From the NCBI GenBank assembly GCA_020080175.1, contig JAGHQL010000026.1:117716-181715 (forward strand): a stretch of 64,000 nt of DNA, in the 5' to 3' direction. The notes under the pieces were generated by a model. It was not told the DNA's origin. It searched no databases and saw only the letters and a program-made list of their open reading frames with translations. Origin of the DNA: Glutinoglossum americanum (lineage: Eukaryota; Ascomycota; Geoglossomycetes; Geoglossales; Geoglossaceae). The position numbers and the translations under genes are program-made. Each line of letters starts with the position of its first letter. Position 1 is the stretch's first letter. Positions 10,672 through 23,660 of the stretch are shown one piece after another.

Positions 10672-11507
10672 CTATCGGAGTTTTTTATTCGATTCCTCCT
10701 GGCCACGAGTCGAAATGCCCACAAACAGGCCCGGCACTACGACGGCTAATAAAATGACACCCCCGACAAATGCGAAGTTTAGGAATATTCCCTCATCCGG
10801 TCTAGAATCGATATTGCTCTTCCTTCGTCTTTTAGATTGCCGCCGTAGCTCCTGATACTCCTGTGTTCTGAAATGTCCAGTGCGGTCGAAATGGGGTGCA
10901 TCATCGTTGTGACCCATTTGCGGTCCTGCAGGTCCAAATCCACCAGCATCTGACGTTGTGGATGATGCAGAGGCATTGGCATGTGCCTGGGCTCTTTTGG
11001 TGCTTTGCGTACCCCAACCTCCCTGGCTATAGAAACTAGGAGGCGGCCCACGGAATTGCGCCCTGCGGCGGCTGAGACCGCTGGCGGGCCGCCCACCTGC
11101 CGGGCCGCTAGGGGATGGTTTTATGCTGGGAGAGAGATGCGATGAGATGTGCAAGTCACGGTCATACCGCTCACGCTTTTGGGGGGATCCGAGGACCGCG
11201 TATGCCTCTGAGATCTTGACAAAACGTGCGGAGGCGTGGGGGTCATCGGGATTGCGGTCTGGGTGGTGGGTTTTTGAGAGGGCATAGAATCTCCTTCGAC
11301 AAGTTAGTAATATTAATGAGAGTAAACTACATTAACTTGCTTCTTTATTTCACTAGAGGTGGCTGTTGAGGGCAAATCAAGAGTTTCGTAGTGGGTCGAA
11401 CCGTTCTCGGCGCGGGATAGGGTAGTATGGTGGAAGAGAGAGCGATGGAGTAATCGAGGACAGACACGGAAATACGGGAAGGAGGTGGGAAGGCCTGCAT
11501 TCCTCAT
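10672..11507 (-). CDS. J-domain protein with C-terminal membrane segment (mitochondrial-type)
   Basis: J-proteins stimulate the ATPase of Hsp70 partners. Exons 11507-11341 and 11293-10672 (minus) give 262 residues. The first 40 residues are Arg/Ser-rich without acids (FRVCPRLLHRSLFHH), like a mitochondrial presequence. The J-domain follows from HYETLDLPSTATSSEIKK to the HPD triad (about residues 66-68) and ERYDRDL. A Gly/Ser/Pro-rich middle leads to one hydrophobic segment (about 225-247, FAFVGGVILLAVVVPGLF). The intron starts GCAAGT (GC-AG type); only that donor with acceptor at 11294 gives the standard spacing between the KK and HPD blocks. The upstream frame reaches back to 11558 without an ATG, so 11507 is chosen. 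The topology suggests a membrane-anchored mitochondrial J-protein; the partner is unknown. Confidence 0.85.
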
Positions 11508-11933
11508 TCCGAACCCATCGATGGTGAAAGAAGGAATGAGGGTAAGAAAAGAAAGCAATGCTGCAGTTGGCGTTAAAATGTTTGGGGGTTTTGTGATACG
11601 GTGATAATGACGTTATTGCCCAAGATTATTGCGGCATTGTGTTCAAGCAAAAGCACAATACGACACTATCTTTTCCACTCTACTATGCGTATCCTATGCG
11701 ATTTGGTAAGATACAATGGGTAATTTTGTAGACACATGTATGCTGAGTAAGGCAATACGTGGTATAGAGCCGCAATGTTCCACCCCGCTCAGATACAACC
11801 CGCACAAACCACTGGAGTTGCACAGCCAGCCCGACGTGAGCACCGCACTTCAACACTGCCGCCGAGACTCAGCCGAAGTTGTCCCTAGTGTAGTGCTTCG
11901 AGGCTCTAGCCCTGGGAGAGCATTCCTGTAAAC
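11508..11933. other. Bidirectional promoter region (J-protein / MAP2)
   Basis: This 426-base region separates the divergent starts of the J-protein gene and methionine aminopeptidase 2. No gene or clear repeat was seen; it should hold both promoters. Confidence 0.5.
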
Positions 11934-13566
<1,633 letters not shown>

Positions 13567-13925
13567 TTCTATCACAGTGGCTAGGACAGGCCATGAAATC
13601 TAAGAATGAAGAGAATAGGGCTTTGCAGAACACTATCTCGCGCCTTGTATTGGTGAAAGAACAGAACCCAAACCTAAAGTCAGGGAAATTAAACATGAAA
13701 ACATTGGGAAACCATTATTTTACCCCAATACAGATCCCATTACACAGAAGCTGCTTTTACAAAAGCTAGCGTGCTGGTGTTCGCTTACATAATGATAATT
13801 GGCGTACTTCGTGCAAATGAGTGCAACTAAGCGCAACAAACTACTGAACATACAACACTTAAAATTCTGCCATTGCGTCGGTCGATGCGTCCATTCATTC
13901 CAAGCCGATAGATCGATCCCTTGTG
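13567..13925. other. Intergenic region before desaturase
   Basis: These 359 bases after the MAP2 stop show no gene. They are presumed to hold the MAP2 3' region and the desaturase promoter. Confidence 0.5.
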
Positions 13926-15238
13926 ATGTGGTCTTCGACGATAACTGCTGCCTCTGCCCCAGATATCAACATAGCCCCTCGGAGGGTAGCAGAAACCATG
14001 GGGGTTCAAGAGGGTACCACCGAACCTCACCTGAAAGCGGACAACAACCACGAGCACTTTTTCTGGACATATACTGAGGAGCCCCATCGGACGCGGAGGC
14101 AAGCCATCATTAAAGCTCACCCAGAGGTTAGGAGAAAACGGAAAAATGCAATTGTTCTTACTGTCTTCTAGTTATCAAGGCTAACTTCTGTCTGAAAACT
14201 AGGTCACGAAACTCTGCGGCCCTGAGCCCCTGACGAAATACCTCGTCTTCCTCGTTGTTACTCTGCAAGTGTCCTGTGCATATCTCCTACGAAACGCTTC
14301 GTTCCTCTCATGGCCTTTCGTGCTCACCGCGTACATCGTGGGTGCAACCGCCAATCAGAACCTCTTTTTGGCTATCCATGAGATATCCCATAACCTTGCG
14401 TTCAGATCGCCAATAGCCAATCGGCTCTTTGCCGTATTCGCCAATCTGCCGATTGGACTGCCATACAGCGCTGCATTTCGAGTATGTCCACGGGCCTCTT
14501 CCTCTACGGCTATATTGATACTAATTTGAATGCTAGCCATACCATCTCACACACCACAAGTCTCTGGGTGTAGATGGCCTGGATACGGACCTACCCACTG
14601 CTCTTGAAGCCTTCTTTCTGGATTCAGTCCTTGGGAAGGCTTTCTTCTGTACCTTCCAGATTCTCTTTTATGCACTACGACCCATGATGGTCTACAAGCT
14701 TCCCCTCACTCATATTCACTTCCTAAACATCGCTGCCCAAGTGGCTTTTAATGCTACGCTCTACATATATGCCGGCAGCCATGCGATTGCATACTTAATC
14801 TTTAGCTCTTTCCTCGCCGGCTCCTTGCACCCTTGCGCGGGGCATTTCATTGCCGAACACTATGTTTTCGAGAAACTACCGGCGAGTGCGCGGAATCCTT
14901 CTCTCTTAGCGCCTCTCCCGGAAACGTTCTCATACTACGGCCCTTTGAATATGCTGACGTATAACGTCGGTCTACATAATGAACACCACGATTTCCCCGC
15001 GATCCCGTGGACACGCCTCCCCGTTCTGCATAATATGGCCAGGGAATTCTACCAGGATCTGCCGCACCACAAGAGCTGGGTTTACGTTATTTGGCAGTTT
15101 GTGTGGGATAAGGAAGTTGGGCTCTGGTGTCGAGTCAAGAGGAAGGAAGGGGGGAGGAAAGTTGGCGCTGGAATGGGGTGGAGAGAGGATGAACTGGGTG
15201 CTAATGAGAAAAATATGCCCATCCCAGGCGTCAAGTAA
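13926..15238 (+). CDS. DES1: Sphingolipid delta(4)-desaturase
   Basis: This ER enzyme puts the 4,5-trans double bond into dihydroceramide. In fungi the product feeds mainly into glucosylceramide. Exons 13926-14126, 14203-14481 and 14537-15238 give 393 residues. The N-terminal lipid-desaturase signature is FFWTYTEEPHRTRRQAI. The three His boxes of membrane di-iron desaturases are all intact: HEISHN, HLTHHK (reassembled across intron 2) and HNEHHD. Several hydrophobic segments lie between them. The Lys/Glu-rich tail after WDKEVGLW is typical of fungal members. The in-frame ATG at 13998 is an alternative start; 13926 is the most upstream. Confidence 0.94.
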
Positions 15239-15924
15239 TGGGTGGCGATAATGGATATACCATACGCTTCGAGGCTACAGCCTCCGTCTGGAAAGTTGGT
15301 AAAGGACCGTGGCGTTTTGGGTGGCTCATCGCGTTCTCAGAAACTGCTTCTAGCCTCGTAACTACAACTTGCAGCTGCACTTGCCAGGGCTCGAGGCGCC
15401 ATTGGATAAGCAGTCAGTTCGTAGTCAGACATTCCTGAGCTCCAGTCTGTTAGCGTCATTTTTATTGTTTCCACATCCCGCTTATGCTAGCATGAAAATC
15501 AGACTGAAGCCGTTCTGTCTCTGAAAAAATGGGTGTACGAATGACGAGTTAAAAAAAGGGGGGGGGAGAGGGGGGGTTGGGAAATGAAAAAGGGAGTGAG
15601 CATACAGGCAACCGCGGGAAAGGAGCAGCTACTCTAGAATACAGAATTGTGAGATCCCAAGATTGAAACTTCTCCATTCTCCCTCCCAGAGACATATGAA
15701 AAACAGTATCGAGGAGCCATGTATTACGTTATTTTCCATCCTCATGACGTAGCACCCGGGCGATGAATTATCCAGCAGTTCGCGTTTTGTTTATTCGACA
15801 GAGTGAGACCAAATCCTATTCTCATAGAATGGAAGGTGATTCTGCCACTAGCCCCCGGCCCCCTTCCTCTTTTCGTCGGTCCACATCCTCACCAACCAAC
15901 TGCCCTGAAATGAAATGCTTGGTT
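15239..15924. other. Convergent 3' intergenic region with a G tract
   Basis: This lies between the desaturase stop and the stop of the minus-strand VAP gene. A purine-rich patch at 15550-15600 contains runs of A and G. No gene is recognised. Confidence 0.5.
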
Positions 15925-17147
15925 TTAAAAGAAAAGATACGCGAGCAAGAAACTCAGCAAGCATAGTGCAGCGACAATTTGCACAGACACTCCCTCAATT
16001 GGTTGTTGCTGAACTCCTAGGCCTGCTGTTCCGGCTGTAACCCGTTCCCGTACATCCTGGTTCACCGCATCGGTCTTCCTCTGCCGTAGCCCTTGCCCGC
16101 TCTTCTCGTTAAGCAATCTTGCGATCTCTGCGTGGGCTTTCTCGAGCTGGTTTCGGAGATCTTGGACAGTGTCCGTGGATGTTACTGTTTTATCGTCGGA
16201 TGATGTTGTGGGGTTCGCGGTAGAAGGTGCAGCCTCGGGGTCTGCTGGGTCAGAAGGGCGAGACTCTGGTGGTGGAACCAGACTGGCGGGGATTGTGTGA
16301 TGAGGGGTCACCGCATCTGGAGTCGCAGAGCGATATGCGGGGGGCTGGGACCCTTCGGGAGAGTAGCGGCCCGAATTCTAAATCCTTATGTTAGTTCGGT
16401 GTTTGTAGGAGCACCCAAGCCGGAGACTTGCATCGCCATTTGTAGCACCGGGATATGGAGCCTGTGTTGAATCGCCTTCTGCAGGCAGGAACACAACTTT
16501 GATTTTTGTCTCCTCAACGGAAGATTTGGCGGCTTTGTCCACGTGCTGCCACTGCCGAAGCCATTAGTAGATTGGGATAGGAGGTACTTGGGGGAGAGCG
16601 TACAATAGATGGAACGTTAGAAAATTCCTTGTCTGCAGTAACAGCGACTGACTGGACAAGGAATTTGTCCCGACACTTCGCATCTGGTGGTGGGTCTTCC
16701 TTCATGGCTTGAAGGAGAACTGGAAAGCGGGTTAGCATCTGTCTTCTTGGGCTCTACCAAGGGTTGAACCATTCTACCTTGCACTTTCACTTCATGTCCA
16801 GCCTCAATGCGCCCAGAGTTTGGCCGCACACAATACCTACACTAGAATATCAGAACCGGTGAGAGAGTGGCCACTCATCCCAGAGATACATACTGCTTCG
16901 GAGCTGTGGTTTTAACCTAAAAGAAAATATCAGTAAGCTCTAGAAATCCATGGCTTCTGTTGCGGCTCACTCACCTTGAAAGCGACGGGATCAGAGTTTG
17001 GGTTCTTGAGAACCAAAATCTGGGAAACTTCATGCGTAAAAGGTCCTAGATTGTGGAAACCATTAGCGGAGAAATAAAGGTTATTCCAGCAGACATTGAC
17101 AACCCACGTCGAAAGCCGAGCTCTGGAGGGTCGAGCACCAAGGACAT
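15925..17147 (-). CDS. SCS2: VAMP-associated protein (VAP) homologue, ER membrane contact protein
   Basis: VAP proteins are tail-anchored in the ER and bind FFAT-motif proteins through an MSP domain, making ER contact sites and guiding lipid metabolism. Seven exons (minus: 17147-17108, 17045-16975, 16916-16894, 16836-16778, 16719-16604, 16551-16432, 16377-15925) give 293 residues. The MSP domain runs from MSLVLDPPELGFRRPFT through [28 protein letters not shown] and QAMKEDPP to DKFLVQSVAV. A Pro/Ser/Thr linker follows, then a short coiled coil (VQDLRNQLEKAHAEIARLL) and a C-terminal anchor in the last 20 residues. The third exon is 23 bases. Intron 6 (16378-16431) begins GCAAGT and is GC-AG; no GT donor keeps the frame. 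The exon chain fits the family residue by residue. Confidence 0.94.
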
Positions 17148-17623
17148 GGCTGTTGTAGAAAAGTTGGATTTGGAAGAGCGCAGAGTGTGAGAGCAACGGA
17201 TAAGAGCAGTTAGTCGGTTGTGGGATTAAAGAGCCAGGATACGATTAATGTGGACGTTACGAGTGTCGTGTGTGGTGTGTTGTATGTTGACAGTTATGGT
17301 GCTGTTGCTGACCAAAATGGAGAGAAAGAGCCGATGTCGAAGTTATGTGGCCGATGGATGCGCGAGCCCTGGACTGTTTCATTGGCCGCTTTTGCGAACA
17401 TCGCCAGACTGACAACTAGGACACGAAATAGGGCGAATGAGGCTCTGCCAACACCGTCATCGTGTCTGGTGTTCACCATGACTCGCTTCGGCTTACTTGA
17501 ACTTCACCCTTCCAGAACAATACCCCTCTACCACGTATTTATTTGTACACGGTTGAACGCAAGAACGCAAGTCTACACCCGCCAACCTGATACCTCCTGC
17601 ATATCACACTAGATCAACTGGCT
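17148..17623. other. Bidirectional promoter region (SCS2 / UBX gene)
   Basis: These 476 bases lie between the divergent starts of the VAP gene and the UBX-domain gene. No gene or obvious repeat is seen. Confidence 0.5.
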
Positions 17624-18772
17624 ATGGCTCCATCAGATCTTAGCGTGCTATTGGACATGGGTTTCGAGAAGGAGAGAGCGGAGATCGCCGTCAAGAAGTC
17701 TGGAGGCTGTAAGACCCCTCATCGCAATCTGCTACTCAAAACTTCCGCTGAAATATGCTCGCACTACAGTACAGGGTGCTCTGGAATGGCTCGAAGCAAA
17801 CCAGGACAAGTCTATCGACGAGATCAAAGCTCCAGCGCCGGACGCAGAGAAAGATGAGACAGATCCAACAATCGAGCCCGAGGCGCTCAAGCCAGGCGAA
17901 GTCGCTAATTCATTAATGTGCAATGATTGTGGGAGGAGATTCAGAAGCACCGCTCAAGCCGAGTTTCACGCTTCTAAGACGTGCGTTGACCACCGCTTTT
18001 CTTGAATGTTTTCGGCTCATAATTTCCTCCGGAACTTACCTATTTCTATCGCTCTAGGGAGCATCAGAACTTTTCGGAATCTACTGAGGAAATTGCACCG
18101 CTCACTGAGGAAGAGAAAAAAGCAAAGTTGGAGGAGTTAAGGGAGAAAATGGCCGAGAAGAGGGCAAGGCAAGCTCAACAGGACAAAGAGGAAAACAAGA
18201 AAAATGAGGTTTGCTTCGGATGGTTTCAACCTTCGGTGCGCAAAGTACTGACCCTTCCCATCCATCAGGCAATCCGGCGTAAGGCAACGAAGGAAGTTCA
18301 AGATATTAAGGAGGACTTGCAGAAGAAAGAGCAAATAAAGGAGGCTGCGGCCAAACGGAAGGAGAAGCAGGAAGAGCTGGCTGCAAAGGAGCGCATCCGA
18401 GCACAAATCAAGGCCACACAAGAAGAGAGACGCTTGAAAGCTGCCAGAGAGAAAGCCGCGCGAGAAGGTCAAGCTCTTCCACAAGAACCCGCCGTTCAGA
18501 GACAACCCGCGAGCTCTGGTTCCACGAAACCTGCATCGGCATACTCTGAGTCGAGGTTGCGTTTACAGCTACCTAGCGGTACCGTCCAAAAGTCATTCCC
18601 TGCTGACACCACCTTATTCGAGGTTGCCGCTGCTTTGGAGCAGGAGAGCGGTTCACCGGTGGAGAGCTTCACTCAAAATTTCCCAAGAAAGACATTCAAT
18701 CAAGGGGTAGATTTCGGACTGACATTGAAGGAAGCCGGCCTGGTCCCCAGTGCTGTTTTGATTGTCAGATAG
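17624..18772 (+). CDS. UBA-UBX domain protein (SAKS1/UBXN1-like p97/Cdc48 adaptor)
   Basis: Proteins of this type bind ubiquitin with a UBA domain and Cdc48/p97 with a UBX domain. Exons 17624-17708, 17770-17980, 18058-18208 and 18269-18772 give 316 residues. The UBA domain covers about residues 4-45 (LLDMGF ... GALEWLEAN). A zinc-finger-like pattern, CNDCGRRF...FHASKTEH, is rebuilt across intron 2. A long charged coiled coil spans about residues 105-210. The UBX beta-grasp fills the C-terminus (SRLRLQLPSGT ... FPRKTFN ... SAVLIVR). Intron 3 (18209-18268) is 60 bases, divisible by three and free of stops, so its retention would add 20 residues. Splicing is preferred because the coiled coil then reads on smoothly and both splice sites are canonical. 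Confidence 0.9.
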
Positions 18773-19471
18773 ATCGGAAGGTTTGGGGATCTGGTACATA
18801 TGCTGGTGATTACAGATTGACAAACCTTTATACCATGACTGCATCCATTGAATCCATGATTTTATGATAGTATTACGCGAGGAGCATCTATCTAGACAGG
18901 TTGCATTCCTTCCATTTCGGAAGATCTGGCGCAATATATTGTTTCATTGACACTCTATTGCACTCTGGGTTGGACACCGTGGGTGTAAGACCCGCTCTGA
19001 CCTTTATTTCCATTACCACATACTTTAGATGCGTGGGCTATGCTTATGCTCTTCCATTGTTGGAGAAGTGAATCGTTTTAGGAAAATATGATCGTCGGGC
19101 ACACAAATCGCTGGTGGTGAAGCACATTTTGCGGGACTATGGGGTATGAGAAGTGGCTCGATGAAACCCAACAATGGATCTCAAACATTAGCGCATGGAG
19201 GGTTCCATATTAACAGGGCACCAATACGCGCTTGCCCTGAATACGCCGAGAGCCTTATTGAGACTGCGGATCCCCTCTCTTAGTTGTGACTGCGTCTAGC
19301 CGATGGGACCCTCACTATCGGAAGCCTCACTCATTCTACCCATCCCACTTCCCGTACATCTGAGCATTTTCTTTCTCCAAGTCTCCTCTTTGTGTTGCAT
19401 CACTCGTCTAATCTTCAAAAGTCATTCAGCAAAGCCGAGCCGTTCTATTTACACCTCGCTAACAAAGTCGT
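18773..19471. other. Intergenic region
   Basis: About 700 bases lie between the UBX gene and the UXS-like gene, both on the plus strand. No gene was recognised; the right part is presumed promoter and 5' leader. Confidence 0.5.
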
Positions 19472-20942
19472 ATGCTTTCGCTCTTGCAGACATCCAGCAT
19501 GTCCAAACAACCAGACATGGAGCATCCGTTCAATGAGCAATTTGAGCAGATGGGACTTGACGCGAGGGCACGGTTCATGCAGAATCATCTCTGCAATGTG
19601 ATGCACGAGCTTCAGGGGTCGACACTAGGAATCGATAATTTCGGCGAAAACCCGGATGGCTCCCTCAAAGAACACCTCAAGAGATCGTATGGAGATTGGC
19701 TACCCCCATATTCCACGAGGATGAGGATTGTGGTAACTGGCGTATGTTTTGAGCTATCTCCACCAATAATTTCATCTATTAACATAGCTCAATCTCTAGG
19801 CTGCTGGCTTTGTAGGCTCTCATCTCGTTGATTTCCTGATGAAGAGGGGTCATACCGTTATCGCTATTGATAACTTCAGTACTGGCTATCACATGAACCT
19901 CCTGGACTGGATGGACCATAGGAACTTTGAACTGCACACGTAGGTTTCCTCACTCAGCCGCACACTCCTAGATCCGACGAGCCATCACTCTCTCCTTGCT
20001 AATTTAGAGCTAGGCATGATGTCCGTAATCCGTTAAATATTAAAGGGAAGGTGGATCAGATCTTTCACCTTGCGGGCTCAGCGAGCCCGGATGAATGTAT
20101 AAGTGACCCTATCTCTATTCTCACGACTTGCTTTCAGGGGACTATAAATATGCTTGAACTTGCCAGAAGATGCAATGCGCGCTTCCTCCTTGCCAGCAGC
20201 TGTGGTACATACCCCTTTTATCTCGGCTTATCCTACTGGTTATTTCTAAAACTAACAATGCGCCCCCGTTATAGGCATTTATGGCTTTCCTTTATGGCAT
20301 CACAATCCTCAGAGCGAGAATTTCCTTGGAAACGTGAAGACCTTCGGGCGGCGCGCGTGCCATGATGAGGGAAAGCGTGCTGCAGAGTCGTTGTGTTACG
20401 CGTACGCTAAACAACACAACGTCGAGGTTCGCATTGCTCGTGTCTTTAACACTTTCGGGCCTCGCATGCGCATAGATGACGGCCGCGTTGTCTCAACATT
20501 CATTTTACAGTGTCTAAGGGGTGAGTGCTTCACCATTAAAGGTGATGGAAACTCGTCACGTAGCCTGATGTATATCAGCGACCTCATCGACGGCTTGATT
20601 GAACTCATGCTTTCCGATTACACTGGTGGACCAATGAACTTTGGCAAACAAGAAGAGTACAACATGATCGAGGTTACTGAGATAGTAACAAGAGCTGTTA
20701 AGAAGGTCCAGGGTGATAAATTCCGTCCGACCCCGACAAGTTTTCTTCCGGCTCGTACGGATGACCCTCTGATGCGCCATCCGGACTGCACTCTTGCCAA
20801 GGAGCAGTTAGGGTGGTCAACGAAGGTTGATATTGACGAAGGCATGCTGGAGACTGTGGAATGGTTTGCCGCCATGGAGGAGGAGGATTGGTTGTACGAC
20901 ACGGAGGAGGAGGAGGAAGGTAAATCCCCTCCAGATATATAG
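19472..20942 (+). CDS. UDP-glucuronate decarboxylase-like (UXS-family SDR), altered active site
   Basis: UXS enzymes turn UDP-glucuronate into UDP-xylose with bound NAD+. Exons 19472-19741, 19800-19939, 20008-20204 and 20275-20942 give 424 residues (415 if the in-frame ATG at 19499 is used). The Rossmann motif TGAAGFVGSHLVDF is rebuilt across intron 1. Family blocks DNFSTG, DQIFHLAG, RIARVFNTFGPRM, DDGRVVSTFI and SRSLMYISDLIDG follow. The segment normally ASTSEVYG reads ASSCGIYG, and the YxxxK motif normally CYDEGKR reads CHDEGKR. The catalytic Tyr is therefore His and the Glu of the TSE motif is Gly; the Lys remains. An acidic tail (EEEEEGKSPP) ends the protein. It may be a changed-specificity enzyme or a non-catalytic member. 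Fold assignment is firm; activity is doubtful. Confidence 0.88.
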
Positions 20943-22602
20943 AGATGGGAATGCGTATCTTTCCAGGCTAAGGGCCTTGTTTATTTGTCGTTTTCTAGGT
21001 CACTTGCGGCAATACTGCGCACGGCATTTTGGAGTACTGTACAGCAACTCTGGCTTCAGTATTCTGTCAATCTTTCCCTTGCAGCTCTACGAAGTGTACC
21101 GATTGGTGCATCCTTCTATTCGTGGTTGTTTTTCTGGCACAAGCCTAGTCTGTGGGCAAATAGTAGTGCAAAGAACATCTTCGGTAGACTCCCCAGGAGC
21201 AATGAGTACCTGTATGGACGTCAATGGATGCACATGGGTTCAACTACCCTGCGTTAACCCTTGTGCAGATCTACTAGTCGCGCGCCCTTGGTAGGCTATA
21301 GTGGCGTGTTCCAATGACTGCTTTGGTTAAACAATGAAATAGTCCTATTGACGACAGCTGTAGAGAACGGAAGCAAGCATTAATATTACGGGACTCCGGG
21401 CAAAGAATGGGGCTTTAATAACCATGGCATCCGGGAAGGGGTAGCTAAATCCAGAAAATTATATCATTGTAGGAAGATGGCATTCCTAGGAGGAGCTCAA
21501 CAACATCCTAAAAGACATGTTTACACACTTTATAGACTTAATAGAAAGACAAACGGTGGAAAAGAATAAAGAGAGTGTTGGAGTGGCTTCAGATTGACTG
21601 AGGCGATCTGAGCCTCACCAGAATTGTGAGCGGCCTCGCGTCATCATCCAAGTTCATCTCTACATTGACGCTATAGGTGAGAGTTTTGTATATACACCGT
21701 GAGAGATTAATATGCTAGAGAAAATCTTCAAGGTTCAACCTAACACCCTCGGTAGTGATAAGCCCTCTATCGGCGCGCATGTCTCCAGACATTGATGACT
21801 AGGATATTGGAAAACGTTTTCAGTCTTCTAAAGACATTAAGGCATATTTCTAGTCCAAGGGTTGAATAATTGTGCCGCGGAGAGAAGGCTCAGGGGATAG
21901 TTCGAATGCAAGCGGTTCCCAGGGTGTTTGTACCGAAGTGCATACCAAGGATCCTTCCACTAAGCAACCTTATTGCTGCGAGTCGGTGAAATGATAGTCG
22001 AGGTGCCTAAGAAGGAACCCTAGTTTTCGGCAAACATCGAACTTGGGCTGTTTCCATGTCTGCCATCAGCCAAAACACATCCTGATGACGAGTCGAGTCG
22101 AGCATTAACATCTAGGTGGGTTTAACCAGGCACACCTGAGCGTGCTGTGCAGTGTACGAAGCTGTTGTTAGGAGCTGAGTGAGACTCGGAGGATCCCAGT
22201 ACATATGATGAAACAGCATATCTGTGAATTCCGACAAATAGAATTCTCAATGGGTGCAATGGTTGATGGGAGTTATCTGTCTCGTGGTCCACACAAATCG
22301 AGATGGCATTGGGTTGACGTGGAGCGGCTGGTGCCACTCCTGCAGAGTCACTAAAATCAGTGCCAAAACAGTGCGGCTTAACTGTGAAGTCTAATTCGTC
22401 CTCGTCTCAACGGCAACGAAAATAAGCGGGACTAAGTCACCCACATCACGGATTCGTATATACCCTACGGGTACCTTCCTTCCCTTCCTATAAAGAAACT
22501 TATCCGTCCCTCCATCCGCCCCCTAGCACATAACATAATCTTCTCCCTTTGGTATCTAACAGAGATTTCAAGGAGTTTCCGTCTTCTTCATCCCACACAA
22601 TT
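20943..22602. other. Gene-free region; STS1 promoter at right
   Basis: No credible gene in 1.66 kb. Frames such as 20827-21294 overlap the UXS-like 3' end out of frame and have no family features. A TATA-like TATAAAG at 22489-22495, about 110 bases before the next ATG, may serve STS1. Confidence 0.55.
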
Positions 22603-23660
22603 ATGAATACCATAGTTGCCACTCCTCCGCTCATCTTCCCTCACTTCCACGAAAACCCTCGCCTCTCACCATCTCGAGCTAGTATGCGTTCACTTCCCTC
22701 AGTGCAAACCGCATCCATGCTAATACTTTCTACATAGTGTCTGCAAACATCAATACGGTCATGGCTGGTCGAAAGCGAAAAGCTGGCGATGATGACGATG
22801 GATCAACATATCGCCAGGAACGGTCTGGTTCGCAGGAATCAAATGGGAGCGGTGAAAACTACGATCGGATGTCTGCATCGCCGGCGAACTCACCAGCCTT
22901 TTTAAGTCGACAGCTACCAAACCCTTCTTCGAATCGTACAATAAAGCGGATGAGAACTAGCGTCACTGGCCGGCCATTAACACTTCCCCGATTACTGGAG
23001 ACATTAGATGCCCAAGCAATGCGAACAGTGCTTCGCTCAATCTGCGAGCGACATCCTGAAATCGCTTCTGAGGTTGTTGCTATTGCACCACGACCGACTG
23101 TGTCTTCCGCTTTCAATGTACTCAACAACTACGAGTCCACTTTTCGAGCGTCTTTCCCATTTGGTGGCAACCACAGTTCCGACTACGCCTACAACCGGGT
23201 CCGGCAAGCTCTCATGGATCTTCTTGATGCACTAGGCGATTTTACACCACATTTTCTCCCTCCGAACGAGTCTCAGACTGCCACTTCTCTCAGTTTCCTA
23301 GACGGTGTCACAGAAATAATTCATCGTCTTCCTGTCTGGGATAACCCCATTAACAACCACCATAAACATCTTGCCTACGAAGAGATGTCCAAGGCCTGGA
23401 CATTGGTCATACGTGAAGCAGCCAAGAGGGGTGCTGGGATACAGTTACAAGGTGGATGGGATCAGAAGATCCTGAAGCATAATGAACAGTCAGGTGGTAG
23501 AATGCAGGGCGCTGTTGATGAACTGAGGTCTGGCTTGGGATGGATGGGACAAACTGGTAACAACCAAGGCCAAGGCTCGAGCGACATGGGTTCGATCAGA
23601 CAGCAGTTGCTTTCAGGCACTTACGGCGCAAACATGCCAGTCCGTGTCGGGCCTTGGTGA
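22603..23660 (+). CDS. STS1: Proteasome nuclear tether Sts1/Cut8
   Basis: Cut8/Sts1 holds 26S proteasomes at the nuclear envelope and is needed for timely anaphase. Exons 22603-22681 and 22738-23660 give 333 residues. The start [25 protein letters not shown] resembles the short N-terminal exon of fungal orthologues. The intron then joins to a basic nuclear-localisation-like stretch ([10 protein letters not shown]). The Cut8 core follows: [45 protein letters not shown], and the helical bundle [13 protein letters not shown]...[21 protein letters not shown]. The C-terminal 80 residues are Gly/Gln-rich and probably disordered. The open frame of exon 2 begins at a GTG; adding exon 1 supplies a true ATG. 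Confidence 0.92.

Noticed and set aside
11508-11558. Extended N-terminus of the J-protein
   Set aside because: The extension has no ATG (it would need TTG); the first ATG at 11507 gives a presequence-like start.
20827-21294. 155-codon frame after the UXS-like gene
   Set aside because: It overlaps the end of the UXS-like coding exon in another frame and continues into non-coding DNA with no recognisable features.
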